64,000 bases of DNA from Oscillospiraceae bacterium (GCA_017472735.1 JAFUOD010000013.1:1-64000); one strand, 5' to 3'; shown: positions 40,968 to 50,184, counted from the stretch's first letter. The notes: generated by a model not told the origin, from the sequence alone. A program made the numbers and translations.

Positions 40968-41744
40968 TTAAAACTTATAACTCTCCATTGACTCCTCTAA
41001 GGTCTCACGGAACATTACAAACAGCATAATTATCGGGAACATATATACTGCTCCGCCGGCGTAGGATACGTCACTTGGGATTTCAGACAGCATAACGCTA
41101 AGCGGCATTATCTCGTCGTTTTCCATCGAGAATATCAGCGCTTGCTCAACCATGTTCCAGCTCTCACAGAAGATTAAGATTGCAAGCGAAACGATTGCCG
41201 GTTTTATCTGAGGGATAACTGCATAGCGGAATGTTTTGAAAACAGAGGATGTTTCAAGGCTTGTGCAATCAATCAGCTCGTTGGGTATGTTCTTAATAAA
41301 CTGTCTGAACAAGAATACTGCAAACGGCGAGAACATCATGGGGATAGTGAGTGCCATAGGCGTATTGAGCATATTGAAGTCCCTTAACTGAATGTAGTTA
41401 GGAAGTAACGTAGCCTGAAACGGAAGCATCATTACAACTATATAGATAAAAAAGATAGTATCTTTACCCTTGAAAGGTATTTTTGCAAACACAAAGCCAA
41501 GTGGCAGGGATATTGTTATGCTCACGACTGTTATGAGTGTAGCATAGATAACCGAGTTCCAGAAGAAGTCGAGGTATGTGAAGTTTGTTACAAACAGTTC
41601 CCAATAGCCTTTGAGGGTGAAGCTCGACTCACCATATTTCAGCGAATTCACCGCTGTCATAATTACGGGAAGTGCAAAGATGATTGCAAGAAGCGCAAGG
41701 ACAACAAGCCTTACTGTTTTTGAAATTTGAGATGTCTTCTTCAT
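40968..41744 (-). CDS. Carbohydrate ABC transporter permease (MalG type)
   Basis: A 258-residue permease with six membrane helices. The family segments FAKIPFKGKD, MLPFQATLLPNYIQLRDFNMLNTPMAL and FSPFAVFLFRQFIKNIPNELIDCTSLE are visible. The cytoplasmic EAA loop that docks the ATPase reads DCTSLETSSVFKTFRYAVIPQIKP, so the usual Glu-Ala-Ala and Gly are altered to Asp-Cys-Thr and Thr. The ATG at 41744 has GAGGTG before it. It follows the MalF-type gene with eight bases between its start and the previous stop codon. Confidence 0.92.
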   Translation of the reverse strand: MKKTSQISKTVRLVVLALLAIIFALPVIMTAVNSLKYGESSFTLKGYWELFVTNFTYLDFFWNSVIYATLITVVSITISLPLGFVFAKIPFKGKDTIFFIYIVVMMLPFQATLLPNYIQLRDFNMLNTPMALTIPMMFSPFAVFLFRQFIKNIPNELIDCTSLETSSVFKTFRYAVIPQIKPAIVSLAILIFCESWNMVEQALIFSMENDEIMPLSVMLSEIPSDVSYAGGAVYMFPIIMLFVMFRETLEESMESYKF

Positions 41745-41752
41745 ATTGCACC

Positions 41753-42592
41753 TCAATTCGTATAGTCACTCATTTTGTTCTCTAACTTATAAAGAGCAAA
41801 TATGACAACAGCCAAGACTAATGTGAAGATAACCACAGCGCAGCTCAGGTTTTGATAATTGAGTTTATAGAAGTGGTTATTCATATAGTTCTGCACCATA
41901 TACGCCACGTCGGGCGGATAGTTGGTGTTATAGTAAAGGTGGCTTTCTTTGAATATTTTAAGAGAGTTTACAAAGCTTAAAACAATTACAAAGAAGAGCG
42001 AGGGCGAGATCATCGGCAGGGTTATTTTAAGGTGCAATTTAATGCCATGAGCCCCGTCAACGGCAGCGGCTTCATAAACCTCGGGGCTTACCTTTATCAG
42101 TGCCGAGGTTATTAAGATAACATTTATACCGATGTTCTTCCATACAAACAAAAGGTATAGCGGCAGAATATCTAAGAAGTCGGAAAGGCCTTGAATCTCG
42201 TAAAGGGCGTAATATGTATCTGTATTAAAAATCATCTGCCAGATGAAGATGATACTTGCCGTCGGCAGGACATAGGGCATAACGAAAGCACTTTTTATAA
42301 ACGACCATTTGCTTGAAAGCTTGACTAAACCTAAAGACAGTATAAGCGCCAGCAAAACCACAAGCGTTACCGAAATAAGAGAGAAGATGACAGTATTCTT
42401 AAGTGCCATTAAAAAGAACTCGTTGGTTAAAACTGCTTTATAGTTTTCAAAACCTACAAACTTCTTGGTAAAGGTGTTTTCGATAAACGAATAGCCGATG
42501 GACTTAAAGAACGGCCAGATATAGAACACCAAAAAGCCCACCAGTGCCGGAAGGCTTAACAAAAGAATTTTGCGTTTAAGGGTTTTGTGCAT
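41753..42592 (-). CDS. Carbohydrate ABC transporter permease (MalF type)
   Basis: A 279-residue permease with six membrane helices. It begins KTLKRKILLLSLPALVGFLVFYIWPF, the usual N-terminal helix of sugar permeases, and has the SFIENTFTKKFVGFENYKAVLTN segment. The EAA loop is intact: EAAAVDGAHGIKLHLKITLPM. The ATG at 42592 follows AAAGGAG. With the MalG-type partner and the upstream binding lipoproteins it forms an importer. No ATPase gene is nearby; Firmicutes often use a shared MsmX-type ATPase encoded elsewhere. Confidence 0.93.
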   Translation of the reverse strand: MHKTLKRKILLLSLPALVGFLVFYIWPFFKSIGYSFIENTFTKKFVGFENYKAVLTNEFFLMALKNTVIFSLISVTLVVLLALILSLGLVKLSSKWSFIKSAFVMPYVLPTASIIFIWQMIFNTDTYYALYEIQGLSDFLDILPLYLLFVWKNIGINVILITSALIKVSPEVYEAAAVDGAHGIKLHLKITLPMISPSLFFVIVLSFVNSLKIFKESHLYYNTNYPPDVAYMVQNYMNNHFYKLNYQNLSCAVVIFTLVLAVVIFALYKLENKMSDYTN

Positions 42593-42669
42593 GGCGGGCT
42601 CCTTTCGTGTTCTATGTGCCAAAAGCGAGACAAGATACACTTGCTCGACTTGCTCGCTCTTGATGGCTG

Positions 42670-44481
42670 TTAGCCTTCCAATCTCATCTTAAAGCTTCGC
42701 GCCGCCTCTTTAGCGAGGTCTTTCAGCGCTTTGTCGCTTCCGTCGGTGTCAAGTGAAGCGTGATATGCATTATACAGTGTCTGGAGCACACCGTCAGCTT
42801 GGAATTTCCACATAAAATAGATGTTGTCTGTCGATTCGAGCTCGATAAACGGCGAATAAATGGGACTTGTCTCCTCCCCTGCTATGGTAAGCTTTATATC
42901 ACCGTTCATCGCATCAAAGAAGTATTCCAGAAAATCGGCGGCAATCTCCTGCTTTTTGCTTGCGGGGTTCATAATGAGATAGTCCGTCTGAATCGTGCTG
43001 TACGGAAAATCGTAGAATTCTTCCTCAGAGCCGTTAGGGTTTTCATAGTGATATTTTAAGACTTTGTATAGCTCGTCGCCGCTTTCATCAAGGTACTCGC
43101 CTGTTTCCGAGTTAATATTCTTGATGCAGTACTGCTCAATAGCGCTGAAGCCGATGGGGTTCTCATGTTTGTTTTCTGTATAGAATATCCCGTACGGTAT
43201 TCCGAAGTATTCTTCACCTGTTTTAGAAGCAAAATCTACAAAAACATCACTTGAAATCTTTTCGCCGAGGCTTTCAAAATCGGCAAGGTTGACGTATGTA
43301 TGAGTGTTTATACAGTTATCAGCGCCAACAGAAATTGAGCTGAAAATGTCAATATCATCGTCTTCTGCCATCAGCTTGATTTTAAGATTTTCTCTATCTT
43401 CATCCTCAAAAATCATAGTTCTTATGATGACATTGTTCTCTTGCTCATAGCTTCTGATAATTTTTGCGAGGTCAACATTGTGCATTGACGAAGCGCTGTA
43501 ATATGCAATGGTTATATGCTCGGGAGGGTTTTGATAATCAAAATATCTGTATTCCGTGTCTTTATCGTTGAAGAACGAAACAATATTTTCATAAATCGAG
43601 ACTGAGCCGCCTTGATTCCACTCGGAAACTTTGGCATTTAAGAGGGATGAATTTTCATCATCCTCTATTGAATATTCGCAAAGGCATAAAGGTTGGAACT
43701 GTGTACTCATAAGCAAAACAATGGTATCTGCTTTGGGATTATAGCAAGCATCATAGCAATAAGAAGCGGGATCATATGCTATTTTTCGCACCTTCTCAAA
43801 CTTATTGCTTTTTGCATTGTATGTATACAAGAAATTGTCGGGCGCACCCGTATCGTCAATAAACACAGCTAACACAGTATCATCTTTGTATGGGCAAAGC
43901 TTGACAAAACCGGTTTTAATTTCTTCGGCAACTTCAAGCTGTTTGCTGATTTTGTTGACGGTTGCGATTTGATATACAGCTTTGCTTTCCTCTGTCTGAT
44001 ATCTATATCTTATAAACACAAAATAGTTATCGGTAGCAACAAAGCTTTTAATGTTCCAGTCCTTGATGTCTTCGCTCGAGAAGCTGTCTGTAAGCTCGCC
44101 CGAAAGAGAATATGATGAAATCTCGCCACGCTCGGAACTGTAAAGATACAGAATGTCGGAATGGATAGCAATACTGTCGTAATCAGCTTCAAAGAGAAGT
44201 TTTGACTCGCCAGATTCGGTGTTAAGCGAGTATACTCCGCCATCGGTTAAAAGATAGAGCGTCTTTTCAAACTGAACGTGCTCTATAACTGTGCTTTCAA
44301 ATGGCAGCGTGATGCCCGATGCGACAGTATAGCCGTCGTATTTGACATCGCGCTTTAGCGAAGCTGCTTGCGAGGGCGTTTTGTTAGAATTCCCGTTATC
44401 ATCGTTCGGGGATACAGCACCACAAGAGACAAATGACAATAATAGTGCGAATGATAAAATTATTGAAATAAGTGTTTTCAT
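42670..44481 (-). CDS. Propeller-plus-solute-binding-domain lipoprotein 1
   Basis: A 603-residue lipoprotein (lipobox FVSC, Cys 20). The first half (about 50-325) is a series of short strand-rich repeats such as KTLYLLTDGGVYSLNTESGESKLLFEAD and DILYLYSSERGEISSYSLSGE, which reads as a beta-propeller. The second half (about 330-600) is a type 1 extracellular sugar-binding domain: HITIAYYSASSMHNVDLAKIIRSYEQENNVIIRTMIFED, then LKIKLMAEDDDIDIFSS, and near the end SKKQEIAADFLEYFFDAMNGD. Position before two permease genes makes it a binding protein of the importer. The fusion is unusual. GAGGTG precedes the ATG. Confidence 0.8.
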   Translation of the reverse strand: MKTLISIILSFALLLSFVSCGAVSPNDDNGNSNKTPSQAASLKRDVKYDGYTVASGITLPFESTVIEHVQFEKTLYLLTDGGVYSLNTESGESKLLFEADYDSIAIHSDILYLYSSERGEISSYSLSGELTDSFSSEDIKDWNIKSFVATDNYFVFIRYRYQTEESKAVYQIATVNKISKQLEVAEEIKTGFVKLCPYKDDTVLAVFIDDTGAPDNFLYTYNAKSNKFEKVRKIAYDPASYCYDACYNPKADTIVLLMSTQFQPLCLCEYSIEDDENSSLLNAKVSEWNQGGSVSIYENIVSFFNDKDTEYRYFDYQNPPEHITIAYYSASSMHNVDLAKIIRSYEQENNVIIRTMIFEDEDRENLKIKLMAEDDDIDIFSSISVGADNCINTHTYVNLADFESLGEKISSDVFVDFASKTGEEYFGIPYGIFYTENKHENPIGFSAIEQYCIKNINSETGEYLDESGDELYKVLKYHYENPNGSEEEFYDFPYSTIQTDYLIMNPASKKQEIAADFLEYFFDAMNGDIKLTIAGEETSPIYSPFIELESTDNIYFMWKFQADGVLQTLYNAYHASLDTDGSDKALKDLAKEAARSFKMRLEG

Positions 44482-44755
44482 AATAACACCTCAGTGAAAA
44501 TTAAGAATAAGCCTATATTAATAATAACAACTTATGTTTTACAGCGGTTGCAAGATTGAAGTGAGCACAAAAATATTCTGCGTTTTAAACAAATTGTTCT
44601 TCTCAAAGCTGTATAATAAGTCAAACAGGTACTGACTTTTTATCAATTTCAGTATATCACAGAATTAATTAACTGTGTTAATTTTCACCAAAATTTCACT
44701 ATTTTCTGTTTTCTGAACAAACCGGGAATCGTTAGTTTGTTAAGTGTGACAAAGA

Positions 44756-46819
44756 CTACTCAAAATAAACATATGCAACATGACTTTTCAGCTTTTCAGC
44801 AGCTTCTTCGGGGGTTATTTCGCCGTCAAACAGCGGATTCATAACCTCATCAGCTATAAACTGGGGCAAGCCATCTATGATTCCAAGGAATGAAGGCTTT
44901 GCGTTCTGATACGTTTTGCTTGTGAACTCTATCATTTCCTGCTTTGCATCATCAAGGCTGGCATAATATGTGTACTTGGTAACATCTGCACCTATCATAA
45001 GGCACTCGTTATCATAAACAACATCTTCACTTGTCATAAGTGTCAAGAGCTCTGCGGCAACTTCCTTGCTCTCAGAACTTCGGTTTATAAGCATTGTCTT
45101 TTCTACTTCGAGGTATCTTGTGCCGCTTCTTGTCGGAGCGAGAACCATTATGCTCCCTTCGAAATCATTAGCATTAAGTGTGCCATAGTTATACGGCACC
45201 AATCCATAGGTCAAAACATATTCCTTATCGCCGTCGCACAGAACGCCTGTATCATTATATTTTTTGAGGGTGGCAAAAAATTCGGAAAGTTCTTCTTCAT
45301 TAACTGCTCCGTCCTTTTGAACCATATCCTCGACATAATTACATACAGTTCGAGTGAGCATAAATCTGTCTCTTAAGAGCTTTTTATCGCCACCTTCAAG
45401 GCTTTCACAGACCGAGAACATATCTTGCAAAGACCAGTCTTTGGGGATATCAGCTTCCTCTACAAGTTCAAGGCAACCCCAGAAGGAAACGGTAAGCGGC
45501 ACGCCGAACAGACCTTCGTCTGTACTCATCAGCTCACGCACACCATCTGCCAGAACATTGTCAAAATTAGCGCTCAGACCTTCATAGGCGTCAAGCGACT
45601 CGTAAGCTGAGTTTTCGAGCACGCTTCTAAGCAGTGCCGTGTCAGCTATAAACAAATCAAAGTCGGTATCTTGTGCCAAAAGCTTTGTGCGGACAGAGCT
45701 TTCGTAATCCCCCTCGTGATAGGACTTAATTACGACCTGTCTGCCCGTTTGGGCGGTATATTCAATTATCAGTGACTTGAGCCAAAATTCTATTTCGCCA
45801 ACGGCATCAGATGTAAGCAAAACTAAAGGAGCAACTTCAGTATTAGCACTGAATGCCGCAAGGGTGTTCGCGGTTTTATTCCACACGACAAAATTCTCGC
45901 CATCTGCATATTCAAGAGAATAATCATCTAAAACTGTTTGGGTGGTTATTGTGCCATCAATATTTTCATGATCATGCGTAAAAATCTCCTGCGGTTCAAT
46001 TCCAATAGCTTTGAGACCTTCATTATCTACCAACATGATATTTGATGATGTTCCGTCGGAAGATTCCTTTGTGATAAACTGATTCCATATCGAATGATCT
46101 GTATAGTATGTATCAATATAATAGAGCTCTCCGTTATTATCGAAGCAACCGTTATCCGCAACCGCACTTACATCGAGATAAGAAGATACAGCGTTGTTTT
46201 CAATGCTGTACTGCACAACTCTGACATCGTATCCTGCCATGCTGAAGTTGTGGCGGTAGCTAACCAAAAGAGTGCCGCTTGATGAAAGAGAGAGCTTGCT
46301 TATCTGTGCATTCTTCACGCCTACGTTCCATCCGCTCGGTAAAAGGGATAGCGTCATTTCGTTCAAGTCAGCGCAGTATATCTCATCTGCCGACTTTGCA
46401 CGATGAGCTAACACAACGCACTCCTTATCAATTGCGACATCTATTATCTCGGAAATCTCCGTTTCGATTGGAATACTTGTCAGCAAAGCGCCGTCATAGT
46501 CATAAACGCAGACTTGCGAAGGGCTTACTGTCACAAGTTGAGAGCCATCGCAGGCAATGGCAAGTGCCGTTGAATCCTCTAAAATAACTTGCGAGTTTTT
46601 GTTTAAAAGGTCAAGTCGGGTGATATTGCCATCGCAAAGCATGAAGGCGATATTTTTATATGCCGATAAGGACTGCACTTCGCCCTCGAGCTTTATGCCC
46701 GTAAGCTTTAAGGGCTCGCTTGAAATATAGTCTGACAGTTCATAAGTTTTGGTGTCGGTGCAGGAAGCAAGCGTTAAAGCAAGCACTATAATAATCACGA
46801 TCGAAAGCAATTTTTTCAT
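44756..46819 (-). CDS. Propeller-plus-solute-binding-domain lipoprotein 2
   Basis: A 687-residue lipoprotein (lipobox LASC, Cys 20) with the same plan as its neighbour. The propeller-like N-terminal half (about 35-335) has AYKNIAFMLCDGNITRLDLLNKNSQVIL, then QVCVYDYDGALLTSIPIE, and KLSLSSSGTLLVSYRH. The sugar-binding domain (about 345-687) has VGEIEFWLKSLIIEYTAQTGRQVVIKSYHEGDY, LLAQDTDFDLFIADTALL and SESKEVAAELLTLMTSED. Sequence identity to lipoprotein 1 is low, so the two probably bind different ligands or act in tandem. GGAGGG precedes the ATG. Its promoter has three phased repeats upstream. Confidence 0.8.
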   Translation of the reverse strand: MKKLLSIVIIIVLALTLASCTDTKTYELSDYISSEPLKLTGIKLEGEVQSLSAYKNIAFMLCDGNITRLDLLNKNSQVILEDSTALAIACDGSQLVTVSPSQVCVYDYDGALLTSIPIETEISEIIDVAIDKECVVLAHRAKSADEIYCADLNEMTLSLLPSGWNVGVKNAQISKLSLSSSGTLLVSYRHNFSMAGYDVRVVQYSIENNAVSSYLDVSAVADNGCFDNNGELYYIDTYYTDHSIWNQFITKESSDGTSSNIMLVDNEGLKAIGIEPQEIFTHDHENIDGTITTQTVLDDYSLEYADGENFVVWNKTANTLAAFSANTEVAPLVLLTSDAVGEIEFWLKSLIIEYTAQTGRQVVIKSYHEGDYESSVRTKLLAQDTDFDLFIADTALLRSVLENSAYESLDAYEGLSANFDNVLADGVRELMSTDEGLFGVPLTVSFWGCLELVEEADIPKDWSLQDMFSVCESLEGGDKKLLRDRFMLTRTVCNYVEDMVQKDGAVNEEELSEFFATLKKYNDTGVLCDGDKEYVLTYGLVPYNYGTLNANDFEGSIMVLAPTRSGTRYLEVEKTMLINRSSESKEVAAELLTLMTSEDVVYDNECLMIGADVTKYTYYASLDDAKQEMIEFTSKTYQNAKPSFLGIIDGLPQFIADEVMNPLFDGEITPEEAAEKLKSHVAYVYFE

Positions 46820-46850
46820 TAGTTATCCCTCCAAAACATTTATTGATTTT

Positions 46851-46879
46851 AGGATAACATACGATATTTTTACATTCAA
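46851..46879 (-). promoter_or_regulatory. Promoter of the ABC importer operon
   Basis: Minus-strand TTGAAT (46874-46879), 17-bp spacer and TATCCT (46851-46856) with an extended -10 TG; 32 bp before the start codon. Confidence 0.65.
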
Positions 46880-46885
46880 TAATTC

Positions 46886-46925
46886 TTAAGAAAACTTAAT
46901 GAATATTAAGAAAATCTTAAGAAAT
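46886..46925 (-). promoter_or_regulatory. Three phased TTAAGAAA repeats upstream of the importer promoter
   Basis: On the plus strand TTAAGAAAA occurs at 46886-46894 and 46906-46914, and TTAAGAAAT at 46917-46925. Offsets are 20 and 11 bp, so the copies face about the same side of the helix. They begin seven bases upstream of the -35 box, the usual place for an activator. Confidence 0.6.
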
Positions 46926-47169
46926 TTTGTTAACGTTTGGCACAAATCGGAAGCAATATATTTCTTCCTCGGGCAACATATCAAACAGCGGTTCGAGCCG
47001 GTAAGAACCTATTACAAACTTACATTATTTTTTATCATATAAGCCGTTAAAACTCGGAACAGCATAGGCGTAATGGCTTGCGCCTTATGTCTCGATAACA
47101 AAGCTGTTTTAGTCAATGAGCGTGGTCGTTAATGGAGTCATAAGTCAGATTCTAACGCAATTAACTTTT
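46926..47169. other. Intergenic region, nothing recognised
   Basis: About 240 bp with an imperfect hairpin near 47073-47100 (CATAGGCG against GCGCCTTATG). I see no gene, RNA or mobile element. Confidence 0.4.
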
Positions 47170-47220
47170 AAAAATATCAGCCCTTCAGTAAAGCTATGTT
47201 TCTGAAGGGCTGATATTTTT
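47170..47220. terminator. Terminator after the cytoplasmic GH43 gene
   Basis: A perfect 19-bp inverted repeat, AAAAATATCAGCCCTTCAG/CTGAAGGGCTGATATTTTT, with a 13-base loop, three bases after the GH43 stop codon. Confidence 0.9.
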
Positions 47221-47222
47221 GA

Positions 47223-48176
47223 TTATTCTGTTGCATATACTCCGTCACACTTTGAAATGGTGTCGATAGAGCCATCATCATTATAGTTAAACTTTGCAAC
47301 GCAAACGCTGCGGTGGAATAGGCTGCCGCCGGGCAATTCGCCTGTGTGATAAAACAGATATGAATTTCCCTTAAAATCTGCAATACCGGGATGATTTGTA
47401 AATGTTCCGCCTTCCTCGGTCATCAGCACGCCGCCGTAAGCCCAAGGACCTGCGGGGGATTTTGAGGTGGAATAAGCAAGGTGTTCTTGATGTATACCCT
47501 CTGCGAAAGCGGCATATACCATGTAATAAAGTCCGTTTCTCTTATAGAACCAAGGGCCTTCGGCATAGGTTGTGCCTGTCATGTGGCCGCCCTTCCCGAA
47601 TGATTCAACGGTCATTGGAATCTTGCAAATTCCGACTGTTTCATTATAAGAGATCATGTCCTCGTTTAACAAAACATATCTAAGCTCGGGGTTGCCGAAA
47701 TAAAGATATGCTTGGCCGTCATCGTCGATAAAAACAGTGGGGTCAATATCGTTCCAATCGCCCTCATCTACCAAAGGATAGCCTAAATCTTTGAAGGGGC
47801 CTGTGGGAGAATCGGATACGCCGACAGAAATTGCCATGCCGCCGTTTTTCTTATGAACAGGGCAATAAAGATAAAACTTTCCGTTACGCTCTATTGCCTG
47901 AGGAGCCCATGCCCTGTCCTGTGCCCAGCTTATGTCATCAATCGAGAACACCTCACCATGGTCGGTCCAGTTTACCATATCCTTTGTAGAGAAGCAGTGC
48001 CAGTTGAACATGGTGTAAAAATTGTTGATAAGCTCATCCTCATCGTGTGTGGTATAAAGATATAAAGTATCGCCGTAAACCATCGGTGCAGGGTCTGCAG
48101 TGTAAATTGATGTGATGATAGGATTTTTAATAAATCCTGCTTTTTCATTAGGTTCCAAGTTTTTGTTGCAATCCAT
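47223..48176 (-). CDS. Cytoplasmic GH43 glycosidase (arabinofuranosidase/xylosidase type)
   Basis: A 317-residue single-domain GH43 enzyme without signal peptide. The five-bladed propeller carries the three acidic catalytic positions in the right order: TADPAPMVYGDTLYLYTTHDE (base Asp, about residue 27), GDWNDIDPTVFIDDDGQAYLYFG (pKa-setting Asp) and TGTTYAEGPWFYKRNG (acid Glu). NHPGIADFKGNSYLFYH completes the last blade. Such enzymes release L-arabinose or D-xylose from arabino- or xylo-oligosaccharides. The ATG at 48176 follows GGAGGT. Divergent from the GH51/GH11 operon. Confidence 0.9.
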   Translation of the reverse strand: MDCNKNLEPNEKAGFIKNPIITSIYTADPAPMVYGDTLYLYTTHDEDELINNFYTMFNWHCFSTKDMVNWTDHGEVFSIDDISWAQDRAWAPQAIERNGKFYLYCPVHKKNGGMAISVGVSDSPTGPFKDLGYPLVDEGDWNDIDPTVFIDDDGQAYLYFGNPELRYVLLNEDMISYNETVGICKIPMTVESFGKGGHMTGTTYAEGPWFYKRNGLYYMVYAAFAEGIHQEHLAYSTSKSPAGPWAYGGVLMTEEGGTFTNHPGIADFKGNSYLFYHTGELPGGSLFHRSVCVAKFNYNDDGSIDTISKCDGVYATE

Positions 48177-48208
48177 AATTAACCTCCGCAAACTAATTCT
48201 TATATACC

Positions 48209-48236
48209 AGTATAGCAGAAAAGTCTGACAAATCAA
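48209..48236 (-). promoter_or_regulatory. Promoter of the cytoplasmic GH43 gene
   Basis: Minus-strand TTGATT (48231-48236), 16-bp spacer and TATACT (48209-48214) with an extended -10 TG. Confidence 0.65.
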
Positions 48237-48385
48237 GACTATCGAGAAAATATATTATAGATATTGCTCGCTTATGCTTACCTATCCATATCATTTAATT
48301 TATGACAAACACTAAAATCTGCATGGATTTTAAAACAAGCGAGTTTTAACTATTACAAATCCTGCAAGTAATAACTTGGTTCAGC

Positions 48386-48465
48386 GATGAAGAGGGTCCG
48401 GCGGCGACGTCTGCGGGCGCCCGCCCCCGTAAGGGGCGTGGTGCCGCAGGTGGAGCCGCGGTTTT
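48386..48465. repeat. GC-rich intergenic island E
   Basis: A short GC-rich block in the divergent region between GH43 and GH51, with the palindrome CGCCCCCGTAAGGGGCG near 48421-48438 that resembles the GCGCCCCGAAGGGGC palindrome of island C. Flanking DNA is AT-rich. Confidence 0.5.
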
Positions 48466-48488
48466 TATGCAAAATGTGGGTTTTGCAC

Positions 48489-48517
48489 TTGAAAAAAATA
48501 CTCATATAACGTATACT
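48489..48517 (+). promoter_or_regulatory. Promoter of the GH51-GH11 operon
   Basis: TTGAAA (48489-48494), 17-bp spacer and TATACT (48512-48517), 35 bp before the GH51 start. Confidence 0.75.
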
Positions 48518-48551
48518 GTAATTATACTTAGAACACTACGGAGGTGGCACA

Positions 48552-50159
48552 ATGTCGAAAAAATCAAAAATTGCTGTTCATCCGCTTTATCCAATCGGTA
48601 AGCTTTCTCCCCGCCTTTACAGCGGATTCTTAGAGCCTATCGGCACAATGGTAAACGGAAACATGTATAATCCCAAGCACCCTACTGCTGATGAGCAGGG
48701 CTTTAGAAAAGACTGGATAGACGCACTTAAAGAGGCTGACATTCCTGCGGTACGTCTGCCGGGCGGAAACTACATTTCGGGCTGGGACTGGAAAGACTCT
48801 ATCGGTCCCAAGGAAGAGCGCAAAACGCATCTTGATCTGGCATGGTTCCAGTATATAACCAACGAGGTCGGCCACGATGAATACCTTCAATGGGCAGAAA
48901 AAGCAGGCTTCGAGCCAATGTATACAATAAACCTTGGCACTCTGGATATAAACGATGCAATTTACATAACCGAATATACAAATCACAAGGGCGGCACATA
49001 CTGGTCTGACTTAAGACGTAAAAACGGACACGAAAGCCCTTACGGCGTAAAGATATGGTATCTTGGCAACGAGACTGACGGCCCTTGGCAGATAGGTTCG
49101 TGGGAAAAGGACCCGCACGGATACGGTGTTAAGGCTCACGAAATTTCAAAAGCAATGAAATGGGTTGACGGTACTATTGAAACCGCTGTATGCGTTTCAT
49201 GCTCACCTTATTTGGATCACTACCCCGAATGGGACTTGAAGGTTTTGGAACAATGCTATGAGCTTGTTGACTACATTTCGATGCATCATTATCACACAGC
49301 GCCTGCAGGCGATTTGCCTACACTTTTGGCAAGCTCGGTTTATTTTGAGGATTACATAAATACCGAAATTGCAGTTTGTGACTATGTACAAACAAAGCTT
49401 CGCACACCTCACAAGGTTAAAATTTCGTTTGACGAATACGGCAACTCGATGCGCCCTGTTAAGGGATATGATGTCGGTATCGGTCAGGAGCACGGCTTCC
49501 ACGACTATTTTGAAAAGCATGAAGCCCGCGAATATGTTTTGCACGACCCGGATAAGATGCCTGCATTCAGATTCAAGCGTTCATATGGTGAATGTGTTGA
49601 CATTGCAACCACAGCCTCGACAATGCTTACCTTTATGCGCCACGCTGACCGTGTTGAAATCGCCTGCATGACGGGCGGACTCGGAGCTTATGCTTCGTGC
49701 GACCACGACCACGTTTGGAAAAGCGGACTTCACCATTTCTTCCGACAGCTACGTACCTATGGCACAGGTATGTCTATGCAAACAGGTGTTGAATGTGACA
49801 CCTTTGATGTTCCTGCAATTTCAATCGACACCTTCCACGCCTACCCTGCACGCAAGAACTTGCCTTATATTGAAACCGCTTGCGCTTATGACGAGGAAAA
49901 GGGTACTGTTACTGTTTTTGTTCTTAACCGTGACTGGGAAAGCGATAACGACACTGTAATTGATGTATCGGGATTTGAAGGTTATGAATTTGTAGAGCAT
50001 CTTCAGATGTATTCTGATGACATTATGACAAGCAGCAGCTATGAAAATCCCAGTGCGATATCTCCTGTTGCAAACACCGAAACCAAGTGTGAAAACGGCA
50101 AGATTTATGCTAATTTAAAGAGTCTTTCATGGAACGTTTTCAGGCTTGAAAAGAAATAA
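48552..50159 (+). CDS. Alpha-L-arabinofuranosidase, GH51
   Basis: A 535-residue intracellular retaining arabinofuranosidase that removes arabinose from arabinoxylan and arabinan oligomers. It opens with the small strand-rich segment LYSGFLEPIG and PAVRLPGGNYISGWDWKDSIGPKEER, typical of GH51. The acid/base Glu 174 is in VKIWYLGNETDGPWQIG and the nucleophile Glu 295 in VKISFDEYGN. The C-terminal beta-sandwich (about 430-535) is present. GGAGGTG precedes the ATG. It is followed after 25 bases by a GH11 xylanase, which makes arabinoxylan the likely substrate of the operon. Confidence 0.95.
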   Translation: MSKKSKIAVHPLYPIGKLSPRLYSGFLEPIGTMVNGNMYNPKHPTADEQGFRKDWIDALKEADIPAVRLPGGNYISGWDWKDSIGPKEERKTHLDLAWFQYITNEVGHDEYLQWAEKAGFEPMYTINLGTLDINDAIYITEYTNHKGGTYWSDLRRKNGHESPYGVKIWYLGNETDGPWQIGSWEKDPHGYGVKAHEISKAMKWVDGTIETAVCVSCSPYLDHYPEWDLKVLEQCYELVDYISMHHYHTAPAGDLPTLLASSVYFEDYINTEIAVCDYVQTKLRTPHKVKISFDEYGNSMRPVKGYDVGIGQEHGFHDYFEKHEAREYVLHDPDKMPAFRFKRSYGECVDIATTASTMLTFMRHADRVEIACMTGGLGAYASCDHDHVWKSGLHHFFRQLRTYGTGMSMQTGVECDTFDVPAISIDTFHAYPARKNLPYIETACAYDEEKGTVTVFVLNRDWESDNDTVIDVSGFEGYEFVEHLQMYSDDIMTSSSYENPSAISPVANTETKCENGKIYANLKSLSWNVFRLEKK

Positions 50160-50184
50160 GACAGAAAGGTGGAATTTTAACCGG

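Noticed and set aside
46926-47169. Structured RNA in the 240-bp gap before the GH43 terminator
   Set aside because: Only an imperfect hairpin was found, with no promoter-terminator pair and no known RNA motif.
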